Positions 20,674 through 30,886 of a stretch of 38,018 bases of DNA are shown here, one piece after another; the first letter of the stretch is position 1; every line of letters starts with the position of its first letter. The stretch covers positions 46,024 to 84,041 of the forward strand of contig BEXV01000661.1 of NCBI GenBank assembly GCA_003118195.1, in the 5' to 3' direction. The notes below the pieces were generated by a model. The model did no database searches. It saw only the letters and a list, made by a program, of their open reading frames with translations, and was not told the origin of the DNA. Source of the stretch: Hemicentrotus pulcherrimus. Taxonomy: Eukaryota; Echinodermata; Echinoidea; Camarodonta; Strongylocentrotidae. A program made the position numbers and the translations under genes.

Positions 20674-21960
20674 ACACAGCCACTAACCCACACGCACGTG
20701 CATGCACACTTTCACGCACACAACGTCGAAGGTTAAGACGGTGCCTTAGTTTTAGATTCCCACTCCGAGGAAACACGTTATGCTATACGGATACAGTCGC
20801 TGCACACAAACAGAAAGGGGGCTAGCACCCAACGCACAAGATGATGACCATTGCATCTGTAGTGTTAAAAGGGCATTCGATTTATAGCATTGAGTAAACT
20901 AGTTGAAAGTGCAAAAAGTATTGCAGTTAACGTCGTCACAATAATAATCGGGTCACAATGAGATCCTCTTGTACTGTTCCCAAATGTCAAGTTCACTAGA
21001 AAGTTATATCAAAGTAGACAGCTACATTGTCATTTCGAAATCATTTTTGTGATTGCCTCCAAATATGGAACCTTTCCTCCCACTGTCGAATGATATTATT
21101 ATCTATCAAACGAGCAGATCCATTAAATGAACAAGCTTCAATATTGAAGACGATTTCGTTTTCAATTTAAATTGAGCAAAATGTTACGGAAGTCGCCATG
21201 TGCCTAACAATTGTTTCTGTTATGACGTGAATATTAAATAGAGGGCTTCGCTTTCGTCCGGTCAGGGTCATGAAGAGCGATTATAAACGAGACCGATTAA
21301 ACACGAGACTGACATTTAAGTTATACACACTGTTAGTCCACGTACTGTATAGGTCTCGAGTCTCGTGAACCTTGCTACTAGATGACCGTCCATCTAGAAA
21401 CTAGAATTTTATTAAAAACAGAGCATTTCGGTCTTGCAGAACTTCTGCCTCTTTAATCCGTAGACAAGGAGGAAGGGGGCTAAAGAGAAGACTCCGTTGA
21501 ATCTTGTAGGATGTTTTTAAAGAGGACTATAACTAACTGATATTGAATGCTATGCATTTCCTTTCTATTTTATCCAGGGGCCATTTTCTGGAAACTGTCA
21601 TAGGTTTAAGTTCTCGGACATCTCATAGTGACGCGTGCTAATTCTACAACACATGAATCTATGGAATGTCCAGGAAGTTAGGCTTATAGAGGTTTCGACA
21701 AACTGGCTCCTCTTCTCCCGGTTCGTCGCTCTGTCCATTACCGCCCTGTACTTATAACTTCATTCTCATTTTAAGACTCATCTCTTTGTAAAAACCAGAT
21801 GTCTGCTATTGTATAATTCTCGCCGTTCTCAGTGTTTCCATCCTGTCTACTCTCGCTTTCCTCTTTTACTCTTGATGGTAATTTCATCCCATCTGAACCT
21901 GTTTATCAAAAAGCTGTCACCAAACTCTTTGTAGAAGCACTTGTTTTTTCAAATGTTTAT
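20674..21960. other. Probable intron or intergenic, nothing recognised
   Basis: A short alternating CAC/GTGCATGCAC tract lies at 20690-20722. The rest has no exon, RNA gene or repeat shared within the window that I can support. Confidence 0.45.
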
Positions 21961-21965
21961 AATTT

Positions 21966-22245
21966 CAAAGGTTAGTAGTTCCGAAACACAATTTTCGAAT
22001 ACCAGAAGGTTCATATTTCCGACGATAAAATAGGGATTATAAATCAAACCATTTGTTGAGTTATTCCGAAAGTTTGTTTGTCGGAAAGGTCATGATTCCG
22101 AAAGGGAAATATTGTTCATTTTACCGGCGGTTCGTAACACTGTAAATTTATTTGGCTTCATAAATTCGAAAATGAAATTTGGTTCGTTTCTCCGAAGACT
22201 TTTTAATTGAGAATCAAATTTTAATTTCGGAATCATGAACCTTCA
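21966..22245. repeat. Degenerate TTCCGAA tandem array
   Basis: TTCCGAA or close variants (TTCGGAA, ATTCCGAAAG, TTTCCGACG, TTCTCCGAAG) recur every 25-45 bp, joined by words such as AGGTTCATATTT, AGGTCATGATTCC and GGTTCGTTTC. Both orientations occur (TTTCGGAATCATGAACC at the right end), so the array has partial inverted symmetry. Confidence 0.65.
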
Positions 22246-22330
22246 GAAAACAGCATCTAACCCTCTTTTAATTCTCGTTCATCATATCCATTTTTAGTTA
22301 TATCCTGATAATTGTCTCCTGCCTTCCGAT

Positions 22331-22704
22331 TTAAAGGTAAAGACCAGTTATGGTCAAGTGATTGCATTGTGAAAGAAACGGTGTGGAATCGATCAGAAAA
22401 GGTTGATTATCTAGCATCTAGCATCTGCAAGGTTCTGGAATCATCAAAATGATAAGAAATTTGGCCCATTCTTCGTAAAGTTACACACACTATACACAGA
22501 AAGATGTATATGGGACTACCCTGTATCTCTCACAGACCATGAGAGAAACAAATTTACCAAACATATGAATTCGTAGGCGGTTTCCGGGAAATTTGTTATC
22601 ATCATGTACTAGTCAAAACATATTCTTTCACATGATTGGTATTGAGAGCTTCCATTTCATTTTTTTAAAATTGGGGCGTTTCCAATACTGGTCTTTACCT
22701 TTAA
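22331..22704 (+). mobile_element. TTAA-flanked MITE, subfamily A, copy 3
   Basis: 374 bp with the same 18-bp ends, TTAAAGGTAAAGACCAGT and its complement, as 5491-5863, and very similar throughout, including the duplicated CATCTAGCATCTAG word. Long shared identity with the first copy suggests recent activity of this subfamily. Confidence 0.92.
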
Positions 22705-23318
22705 CCTTCTCCCTATCCATGAAATTCTGTCCACCCTAATTCACAATGTATAGATCTTCCCATCTCTTTAGGAAGCCGTCCGTTTGGAGACATAAGGGCA
22801 GTAAGCCATATAATTATGTTAACACAGCGGCAACGCTCTTCTTGGTACAAACACTGAGACGGAATATTAAAAATTGTCGAACTACAAATCACTTTTAACC
22901 CTGCACGCAAGCCACAACTTATTCGGTATTTTGTTACCAAGGCAACGTCACAATCCTATTGAATTCATATAAGGCGTCGTAGGTTATGTCTAGATTAATT
23001 CAGTTGTGGCATTTTGCTGATGACAAAACCACCTGCACATCATATAACTTTTAATAAGGTAATTATAAAGCCCAAAGCCTGATTCTGTGTCTTTTGGTCT
23101 TGTTGGCAGAGAAATGTCTCCTCGTCGATAAATGGACGTAGTCTGCAAGCAAAGACTCGCATTCAATACATTACAATGATAACTGAAGCCTTTGACAGAG
23201 CCTAACTCTGTAAGTTTCTGGCTGTGTCCATACGGAGCCTTTTTGCAGTATCATTTGATAACGAATGACAACGGTTTGTGTCGGCAAACTGAAATGGATA
23301 TTGCTTTTATGGGGGGTG
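22705..23318. other. Probable intron or intergenic
   Basis: A 75-codon minus frame (22713-22940; contains CLYQEERCRCVN) starts next to the MITE but has no domain. No other feature was recognised. Confidence 0.4.
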
Positions 23319-23395
23319 GGGGAGAGAGGAGAAGAGAGAGAGAGAGAGAGAGATGAAGGGACAGTGAAAGGGAAAAAGAGAAAAAGAGGGGAAAT
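23309..23395. repeat. G run and GA microsatellite
   Basis: GGGGGGTGGGGG followed by an AG-dinucleotide tract and purine-rich sequence up to the foldback repeat. Confidence 0.85.
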
Positions 23396-23430
23396 ATTCA
23401 CACTGCTACCATTATTCTTCTGTTCGTGTA

Positions 23431-23528
23431 GATATACTGTGATATATTTCCCCATCTCACGCATGGCAAGATGACATTATCATAATGTCATCTTGCCATG
23501 CTTGAGATGTGAAATATATCACAGTATC
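23431..23528. repeat. Near-perfect 98-bp foldback (stem about 47 bp, 1-nt centre)
   Basis: The left arm 23431-23480 and right arm 23482-23528 are reverse complements apart from one 2-base indel, one 1-base indel and about two mismatches. The centre is GACATTAT-C-ATAATGTC; the arms share GCATGGCAAGATGACATTAT and CTGTGATATATTTC. As RNA it would form a long, almost perfect hairpin. It could be a fully palindromic MITE, a recent inverted duplication or a hairpin-RNA source. Confidence 0.9.
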
Positions 23529-24948
23529 ATAACCTTTTAGGTTTGATTAGCTATAAAACCAAGGTTAAATGAAAATACCAATTAAATCTTATCAATCAAA
23601 TGAATGACGGGGGAAAATAATTGATATAACTAATATTATTAAAAAGAAAAACCCTATCTTTTCGACTTGTCGGTATGTATAAATAGTTGTGCGGTCATGT
23701 TAGAGCCCAAGTATTCAAGTATAACTACCTAACATCCAAACACACAAACCCTCCAGCACACACGTAAAATTATTGGAAAGCTAAGTAAGTATCCAAGTTG
23801 AGATGAATCGTCATTGCAATTTCATAGTTATAACAAATTCAAAACTTCCCGGCAGGATTTTTTGTATTATGCATATCAGTTAAAACTGATTAATCTAGAT
23901 TTCCTTGTTATTGAGCCATATAAGATGAAAAACGTTCCTATTCTACCCCTAGTTCTAAATTCATATGAATATATAAATATATTTTCGGCAAGTACCACCT
24001 GCTCAAATTTAAAGTATCCGTTAAGTTGTCAGAAATAAAGTAAATATTTTAGTTGTCAATCAAATGGGTAAAGTAGCAGCATGTCGAATTATCGTAATGC
24101 TGGCTAATCTGTTCATCCGTCATCATTTCAATATATGCGTCAAATTTAAACGAAACTGTAAGCTAGAATATTCATCAGTCGGTGACAGTGACCATACTAG
24201 GAAGCAAATTACTTCAATCCACTCTAAGATACTGAAAAAATATATATATTATTAAGAATTGGAGTGTCCGAATGACATATATTCTAAGTCAATTATATAC
24301 AAATATTGCATGCTACGGCGTTCACTATAACAGAATATATGAACCGACAAAATGCGGCCCAGTTTGGAATACGAGAAGCAAGAGGTATATTCTGAATTTG
24401 GAATCGAATATATGTCATATTGAAGAATGTAATGCATGAGATATTTTGTTATCTTATATCGCTGGTATCTGTGATCTCATTCCTCATTCCTTCAGAGTCA
24501 GGCACTGCTAAGACAATGCAAACAATGTATACGCGAATGGACGATAGGCGCGTTTTACCTTCCAAAAAAGATTGTTATATTGTAAGCTCGTGCACATAAT
24601 CACACCTTTTGTGTCACTAGCCAATAGGATACTCGATCACAAGTACACACAATATATAAACCGTTACTCATCATTGAAGGCAGTGTGGTGTATTTCAATA
24701 TTACCAGTCTGATAATTAAAATGAAAGCTCTTCTAATTGAAAACAAAAAGTATTTATTGCTTATGCAGAATATAAAGTTGATTTTGCGAAGGCAGAAACC
24801 GCAATATACAAATCGTAAATAAATATCAATAAAATCAATTCAAGGTAACCATCACCGCATAATCGGTTAAAACCATCCCCTTTGGTCTTGCAATCCCCCA
24901 TAATTTCCTCTGTAGTCCCGGGTATTTAAAGTGACGTTGTCTTTCTAG
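23529..24948. other. Probable intron or intergenic
   Basis: AT-rich. A 14-bp inverted word, AATGACATATATTC (about 24271) and its complement (about 24405), is the only structure noted. Frames of 61-74 codons show no domain. Confidence 0.4.
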
Positions 24949-25210
24949 GCCCCGCTGGGATACCCTAAGGAAACCGCAGCCAATGAGGTCACGCAGGGAG
25001 GACCATGGCACGGAAGCCCGCTTGTATCTGGGAAGATATTCCGGCGCTTATAAGATTCATCAGCTGGGAAGGGTGTTGAAAGTCAAGTTAACTCGACAGT
25101 CCACTAACTTTAAATTTAGGTCGTGGCTTAAAACTAAGAAGTTATCTTGTAGTAAGGGAATGTGCGGGCGCACTCGAGGTTATTCGAAATTTTCAGATTC
25201 TAAATGATAA
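24949..25210 (+). other. GC-richer segment behind a good acceptor
   Basis: GTTGTCTTTCTAG ends at 24948 and is followed by a GC-richer stretch. In phase 2 (compatible with the 20487 donor) it reads PRWDTLRKPQPM then RSRREDHGTEARLYLGRYSG, open to 25207. Donors are weak (GAG|GTCACG at 24987 keeps phase 2). The stretch runs straight into a TTCGA-word-rich repeat, so it may be part of a transposon. I list it as an optional extra exon only. Confidence 0.15.
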
Positions 25211-25570
25211 ACCATCAGCAATTTTAAGGATAGCGCGAAGTTAATTTCGAGGTAACGCCAGCTTGAGGTTAAAATGAATGCTGGCTTTAATAATTCGTAG
25301 TGTAAAACTTCGAATACTCATTTTCACATCCCTTGGGAACCTTCGTTTTTGTTAGTGGATCGTGCATATAACTTCGAGTTTTCGCAAACTTAAAGTTTCA
25401 AACCATTGCGGTAGCGTGTGGACGTAGCTTATTGAGAAGCACGAGACAGCGCGGGTACGGAAGTGATTAATAGAGGGCGAGATTTCGCTCAGGGATTTCA
25501 AAGTTCGCGCGCCAAAGATAAAACGGAAAGTCAAATTAAGATCGCAGAAGTTTGGCCATGATGCGGGAAG
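25190..25570. repeat. TTCGA/AACTTCGA-rich repeat
   Basis: Short palindromic words recur: TTCGAAATTTTC, AACTTCGAATAC, AACTTCGAGTTTTCG, AAAGTTCGCGCGCC. The 20-mer CGAAGTTAATTTCGAGGTAA at 25236-25255 is identical to 20386-20405. It looks like the body of a CpG-rich mobile element. A 73-codon minus frame here is not called. Confidence 0.5.
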
Positions 25571-25863
25571 CAAATTAATAAGTGTTCCAAATGTTTGGCA
25601 TTAAGAAAGACAAAATGAACATGTTTATTTGTTACGCTGACATTGCGTGTTGACATGGCACTTATTTTGTTTTATGTAATATTTGTTTTCTTTCAAAATG
25701 TCGATGTATTAAATAAGATTGCGGTTTATTAATAATAATTGATATGGAGAATAACCGTATGTACTTATATTGAAAACAAATAAATATATAATCATTAAGT
25801 TGTAAAAGCATCTAATAGAGAGATTAAGGACACTTCTCCATATCCTCTGTAAGGGGTACCCAT

Positions 25864-26137
25864 CAGGGGAATGTTTCACAAAGACTACGATCGACTTTAA
25901 GTTGGACTTAGCTATGGCAGGCCATTCATGCCATTGGTTGCTCTCATCAATTACCATTTAGATAATATTTTTTCCTTCAATAATGAATTATCAAAAAATG
26001 CTGTACATATTTGACCACGATTTGTACATTCCTAGAGAAACAAATGACAGGAATTTTTAGAAGACCTAGTGGCATAAACAGCCTGCCATAGTAAAGTCCA
26101 GCTTAAAGTCGATCTTGGACTTTGTGAAACACCTCCC
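25864..26137. mobile_element. MITE with about 55-bp terminal inverted repeats
   Basis: The left end GGGGAATGTTTCACAAAGAC, ATCGACTTTAAGTTGGACTT, GCTATGGCAGGC is inverted at the right (GCCTGCCATAGTAAAGTCCA, GCTTAAAGTCGATCTTGGAC, TTTGTGAAACACCTCCC). The ends also contain internal AAGTCNNACTTAAG-type symmetry. The size is about 274 bp and nothing is coding, although frames of 67 and 82 codons overlap it. The superfamily is not certain. Confidence 0.8.
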
Positions 26138-27489
26138 AGATTACTGGCAAATCTCTTGAAAGGTTTTCGATTATTTCTTTCAACTTGAGAAATTATGAAA
26201 CCCACTACATCACGGGAATTAAAAATATTATACAATCACTTTGATAGATCAAATCGCATTAACAAAATTCATAAATATACAGTTAACGACTGAATTATTC
26301 ATCCCTTACCAAGTTGTGAAATTTTGTTCAATATGTAAACAGTTAATTTGTCCCGCTTTTCATTATTGCCAATCTGACGTAAAAAAGATTACATCTATCA
26401 TCGAAAGTCCTAATTCTATTCTTGAGTACAAAAAAATCACCCAAATATCAAATTTACAAGAGGTATACATACGTTTAGTTGTCATTAACAAACAATGTCT
26501 AGCCACCCAGGGGCATTTTTAGAGTCTAACGAGAAACAAAAAGGAAATGCTAATAGAGAAAAATAAACATATGTAATTTTCGTTATTCACTGCAGCTGTA
26601 TAATATTAACAAATCACTAACTAGACGAAACAAAAATACGATAAAACAAAACAAAACAAACACATAAAACAAATAGGAAAGAAGAGCTAATGATTAATAA
26701 TTTCATTACTACTTCCCTTTTTGTATTGATTTTAACACATGGTGTTTAAAAATATACATGTACTAAACATGGATTATCTTAAATACATAACCAGCATCGC
26801 CAAAAAAAGTTTGAAATTAAAGAGAAAAAAGGTTCATGAAGTTAGATCCCAGTTGTATGACGTTTCACTTTTTTATCACTGTCCACGGTCCACGGAAACA
26901 AAATAGTACAGCATGTTTCGTAAAGATCGAAGATGACAATTTTGGCAGGGCTGTTAATGTAGCTTAATTTTCATTAATTTGTTGAAGAGTGTTACCAAAA
27001 TGTCACCTTTGTTTTACAAAGTAAAATGATAACACGTTTAGTACATGAAACGAGTGGAATCGTACGTATTTTTAAGAGTAAAAGTGATCATATTCGTATC
27101 GCAATTCGAATAATTATATATCACCATAACAAGAGAGGATAATTAGAACTTTTTCACTATATAACGTTTGTTGTCATAATTCATATAACCATCGACACCT
27201 TTGACCAGTGTTTAACAGACATTATTCTCGAAGGTTAAGAAGCACATCTGAAAACATCAAAGCACACATTATAACGAGTGGGTGTGTGTACTCCAATAAG
27301 CAACTCTACACGTATCAATTCAATTTCATTTTACTGAACGTTCGATAAGTTTCCAAGAATAAGTATTACTTGTGCCCAGATATTGAAATTCGTGTTGGCT
27401 TTCCTTAACTCAATATTGAGATACGGTTTACATGCCTGGCCATGGAAATTGATTTTTGTGGTAGTGAATGAAAGTGATACCCTCTGCTA
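26138..27489. other. Probable intron or intergenic
   Basis: AT-rich, with an AAAAC tract at 26640-26662. A 93-codon plus frame (26241-26522) has no recognisable domain and is not supported. Confidence 0.45.
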
Positions 27490-27940
27490 AGGCCATCTCT
27501 CTCTCTCTCTTGTCTATCTCCCTCTCCTCTTCTCTCTTTTACTCTCTATTCAACACCATCTCTACTTCACTCTCTCTTTCTTGTTTTCCTTTTGCCTTAG
27601 TCACTTTTTGCCTTTGTCCCTCTCTTTCTCCTCTAATAAAAAAGATCAAATCAAGCTTTGAGAAAAAATTTTGCTGATATTATAAAGAACAAAACTGTGG
27701 AGAATGTTATTTGGAGCTACATGCTCGATGAAACAATTTGTCGAATTCCTCTCCTCTTATTTCTCTTTTCTCCACTTCAATCTCCCGTTTTATCCATATT
27801 TTTAACTCCCTTTACTTTCTCTAGTTACTCTCTTTTTCAGCAGGATGTTCTGCTTCTCAGTCTCTCTACAAGCTATTTTCCTGTTTTGTTTAGTGGGTCT
27901 TTTTCTCTCTATCTCTATTTCTCTTTCAAACCGACTCTAC
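27490..27940. repeat. CT-rich low-complexity block
   Basis: Two pyrimidine-rich stretches (27497-27630 and 27745-27930), with short CT microsatellites. Frames of 69 and 103 codons are Ser/Leu/Phe-rich simple sequence. Confidence 0.8.
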
Positions 27941-28026
27941 AAACAAAGAACGTAGCTAGGCCTTCTTGAGTAGGGCATGTCTACGAGATTTGCCGACAAA
28001 AGTTTTGAAAACTTCAAATTAGTATA

Positions 28027-28100
28027 CAGAGAGAGAGAGAGAGAGAGACACGGAGGGAGGGAGAAGGAGAAAAAGTGGGAGAGTGCAGATTAGAAAAAAA
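28027..28100. repeat. GA microsatellite and purine tract
   Basis: (GA)n at 28028-28047 followed by GGAGGGAGGGAGAAGG. It is the strand opposite of the CT block about 100 bp upstream. Confidence 0.85.
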
Positions 28101-28424
28101 GAAAATGCGTTTCCCCTTTTTTTCGATTGGCCGACAATGCATGCAAAATCTATATTTTTCCTACAGAAAATGTTTAAAAAAACGAGGGTGTCAACCTGTT
28201 GAATTGAAAAATAAGTGTTTCAAGGAATTGTGATAAGGTTACGACCATGGCAAAGGCAAGGAAATAAAATTTCGAATGAATAGAAATCTTAGAATGAAGG
28301 AAATCTACAGTAAATTTTGGCCTCAGTCTTTTAATGAACATTATTGACCTAGCGAAATTCGTATCGTAATCAAATTAATTGCACACTTGTTTGTTAAATG
28401 TCTCTTCACAGCGATCTAATTTAA

Positions 28425-28498
28425 CTCGTTGCTTACTAATATGCTTTCTTAGCAGTAAGCTAAAAGAAACAAACCAATAATAAATAAAAATAAAAAAA
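28425..28498 (+). mobile_element. Truncated 3' end of the Thr-headed SINE
   Basis: GTTGCTTACTAATATGCTTT then CTTAGCAGTAAGCTAAAAG matches the end of the SINE at 15504-15712 (ATGCTTTCTTAGCAGT is identical, 16 bp), followed by an A-rich tail. The tRNA head and body are missing, as expected for a 5'-truncated insertion. Confidence 0.6.
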
Positions 28499-28611
28499 CT
28501 GCATTTCATATTAGGATGCAAATCAAATACAATACGTTTCCGACCTAGCAACAACTCATTCTGACTATTGCGATGCAATAGTATAAAACAGGTAAATAAA
28601 AAAGCTTGTAT

Positions 28612-29012
28612 TTAAAAATAAAAAGATGAGTTCTGGCCAAGCGATTGCATTGTGAAAGAAAAGGTGTGGAAGGATAAGAAAAAGTTGATCATGTAGCATG
28701 TAAGTTTTGGTGTGTACTGTAAGGTTCTGGAGTCATCAAAATCATAATAAATTTGACCGAGTACTGGTAAAGTAACAAGCACTGTACACAGAAAGGTGTA
28801 TATGGGACTACACAGAAAGGTGTATATGGGGCTACCTACCTCGACTTCCTTATTTTTTCTATGCTCATTAATCAGCCAGTATACATTGTCTAACAAAATT
28901 GTTTGGCAAATTACATTTATTTGTAATCTTAAACATTTAGTGTAAGTTTCGTTTGATTCTGTGAGAATTCTCTTTTTTTTTTCTTTTTTACCAGAACTCA
29001 AGTTATCTTTAA
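28612..29012 (+). mobile_element. TTAA-flanked MITE, subfamily C, copy 1
   Basis: It begins TTAAAAATAAAAAGATGAGT then TCTGGCC and ends CCAGAACTCAAGTTATCTTT then AA. The 5' core is shared with A and B (GCGATTGCATTGTGAAAG, TGTATATGGGACTAC). The 3' half (ATGCTCATTAATCAGCCAGT, TTGTTTGGCA, TTATTTGTAATCTT) is shared only with 32694-33070. A small duplication of ACACAGAAAGGTGTATATGG lies near 28788-28830. The 188-codon minus frame (28612-29178) runs through it and is not a gene. Confidence 0.85.
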
Positions 29013-29522
29013 GTAAGCGTGATAAGATTTTCGTACAAGGTATATTGATATTCCATCCAAGACAAACTATTTTTGTTGGAAACTTAGTAGGTGAGACCAA
29101 AATAGTGAAATCCGTCCTGTTTTGACGTGACAGAGCAACCGACTGTTCTCGGAAGCGGACACCTAAAACTCGAATCATTTATGGCAGAATAAGGAATTTT
29201 CCATCATCGATTTAACATGTGGGTAGGAAATGTGTCATTAGCGAGATTTCAACTCAAATAATTTTATTGAAATCAATGTGTTGCGGATGTTATCGACCCG
29301 GGGATAGCTACTTCACTTGGGCATTTTGAGAACGGGAAGAAAGAAACCATTCTAACGGATGTTTTGGGAGAATGGTTGTCAAGGTCTGTCCTAGATTTTG
29401 GAAAACCTTTTTTTTTTTCTTTCTAGGAAAGCTCCCTGCTATAATTTTATTTTTAAAAGTTTATTGATTTTTCTCCAATCGCCGTCCCTTGACCAATACC
29501 TCTTATTTAACAACGTGAACAG
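29013..29522. other. Probable intron with an alternative acceptor
   Basis: A very strong acceptor, CTTTTTTTTTTTTCTTTCTAG, ends at 29426 and enters the downstream frame in the same phase 2 as the acceptor at 29522. The 96 bases between are AT-rich and look intronic. Confidence 0.35.
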
Positions 29523-29643
29523 GGGAATGAAAAGTCCCGCCGGAGCTAGTCTGCCGGCACAGACCTTTGCCAGCCGTAGCGCCTATAACAGAGTACCTGG
29601 ACTAAGAGACTATGCCGACATCACGGTTTGTTGCTCCCCATAG
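29523..29643 (+). CDS. Candidate third or last exon of the secreted gene
   Basis: A short stretch much richer in G and C than its surroundings follows GTGAACAG (a CCCTTGACC branch-like word sits about 40 bases upstream). In phase 2 it gives a junction Arg, then GMKSPAGASLPAQTFASRS and AYNRVPGLRDYADIT. It can end at a weak ACG|GTTTGT donor (29625, phase 0) or run on through VCCSP to TAG at 29641-29643. With 17390-17450 and 20427-20487 the total would be 80 residues: leader, KR-containing linker, basic RSRR-type site, and a basic/hydroxyl-rich tail. That layout would suit a small peptide precursor, but no mature-peptide motif, amidation Gly-basic site or known family is recognised. Evidence is frame, phase and composition only. 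Confidence 0.28.
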
Positions 29644-30386
29644 ACTGTGTACTTAAAGTACTGGTAACATTGTTGAGAGTTGATGATAGAAGTGCGTATT
29701 TGTTGTATGAAATGAATTTTAAATTACTTCTACTGTACTTATTCCTCTTACATGCACAAAATCCTGAAACAAAATCTCAAACCACAAAAATATTTATCGT
29801 TTTCTTTAAAGGCGTCATTGTGCAACATACTCTAACAGTAAATTCTCCCAAACAATTTTTGAATTTTCCCAACCGGTATTCTATGAAAATGAGACATAAA
29901 ACAGGCTTTTACAAAAAAAATGTTCGGAATCGTATATAAAGCCAATCTATTGTGTTGTGATGATTTACATTTACCAAAAATGTAATTAAATTATAATAAT
30001 GTAGTAAGGAGAATTCAGGAATCGATCAGATTAGTTTTTCCCAATTGTTATCATCAATAATGGTCGTATTCACTCAAAATTTCAGATTAGCTTTCATTGT
30101 ACATCTATCATTGAAGTCACTACCTAAGCACAATTTTCTCTCATCTCAATGTTACCAAGTCCCTTTAAAGTTCATCTGACACAGCCAGAGACTGCCAGAG
30201 TTACAGACTCGACTAACGATTCATAGAAGGGTGACCAAGGGTCAAAAGTCGGGTCTCTCCCTCCAGACTATGCTGGAGCCTCCTTGGGAAATCCGAGCTA
30301 CAGAAATCAAGAAGAGGATAGTCGTGTGACGTCACAGAGCGTAATCAATAAAATCGAATCATAAAAAGGAAAGAAGTCAATAAAAT
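29644..30386. other. Possible 3' region: CRE-like site and AATAAA words
   Basis: If the gene ended at 29643, the first AATAAA words are at 30347-30352 and 30381-30386. A perfect cAMP-response-like palindrome TGACGTCA lies at 30327-30334 in a slightly GC-richer stretch (30180-30340). A 103-codon frame (29628-29939) is unsupported. Confidence 0.35.
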
Positions 30387-30660
30387 CTAGTTTTGAATGA
30401 AATCACTTGACATGTCGAAAAGAACTGTGCGAGATGAAAAAGGACAGGCGAACATGTGTCTCGATATTTTCCAAGTCCATTTGAAATTCTGAAACAGTAT
30501 TGATATAGAGGTAGTCTCTTTACCATGCCTTGAGTTGCTGTCTGTGTTTTTTAATGGCCAGAAATGTAAAGACCTTCTTTGCTGATTTATCCTACTCCTA
30601 GTATTATCTCTATCCAACACTACGTGTCTCTTTTCGTGTACCTGGCACAAGCCTGGGTAT
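30387..30660 (-). mobile_element. Degraded relative of the TTAA MITE (subfamily D-like)
   Basis: On the minus strand this resembles the inner part of the copy at 31195-31487: GTACACGAAAAGAGACACGT vs GTACACAGAAATGGAATCGT, and CTCTATATCAATACTGTTTC vs CTCTATGTCATTATCATTTC, then AGAATTTCAAATG vs AGAATGTCAAATG. Ends were not found. The 87-codon minus frame in it is repeat sequence. Confidence 0.35.
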
Positions 30661-30737
30661 TTTTAGAACAGGATTTTTCGCCAACGTGTTTTAAATTTTA
30701 ACATGTCGGCCATGTCATTTTGTATGTACACATTTAA

Positions 30738-30886
30738 AGCCTCGGTCACAAATGCCATTACGAACTGCTACGAACGCCGTACGAACAATTTTTAGACATC
30801 GGAAATTCGGGAAGACAATAGAAAAAAAAAAGGGAGATTCGTACGAAATTATCGTTCGTACGAACCTTTTTGACCGTAGCCTAACA
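30738..30886. mobile_element. Short MITE with CGTACGAA-rich body
   Basis: The left AAGCCTCGGTCACAAATG and the complement of the right end, TAGGCTACGGTCAAAAAGG, form imperfect inverted ends. The inside is built of repeated CGTACGAA words, including the perfect 12-bp palindrome GTTCGTACGAAC at 30854-30865. About 148 bp; no coding. Confidence 0.6.

Noticed and set aside
24257..24420. MITE bounded by AATGACATATATTC inverted words
   Set aside because: Only 14 bp match and the sequence outside them does not extend the symmetry. In AT-rich DNA this may be chance.
26241..26522. 93-codon plus frame
   Set aside because: No domain, no splice or start support; AT-rich Ile/Lys/Gln composition typical of chance frames.
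28612..29178. Longest uninterrupted minus-strand frame, 188 codons
   Set aside because: It runs through a TTAA MITE and its flank. The same DNA recurs at 32694-33070 without the frame, and no domain is visible.
30387..30650. 87-codon minus frame with basic, protein-like composition
   Set aside because: The DNA resembles the MITE at 31195-31487, so it is probably a decayed repeat.
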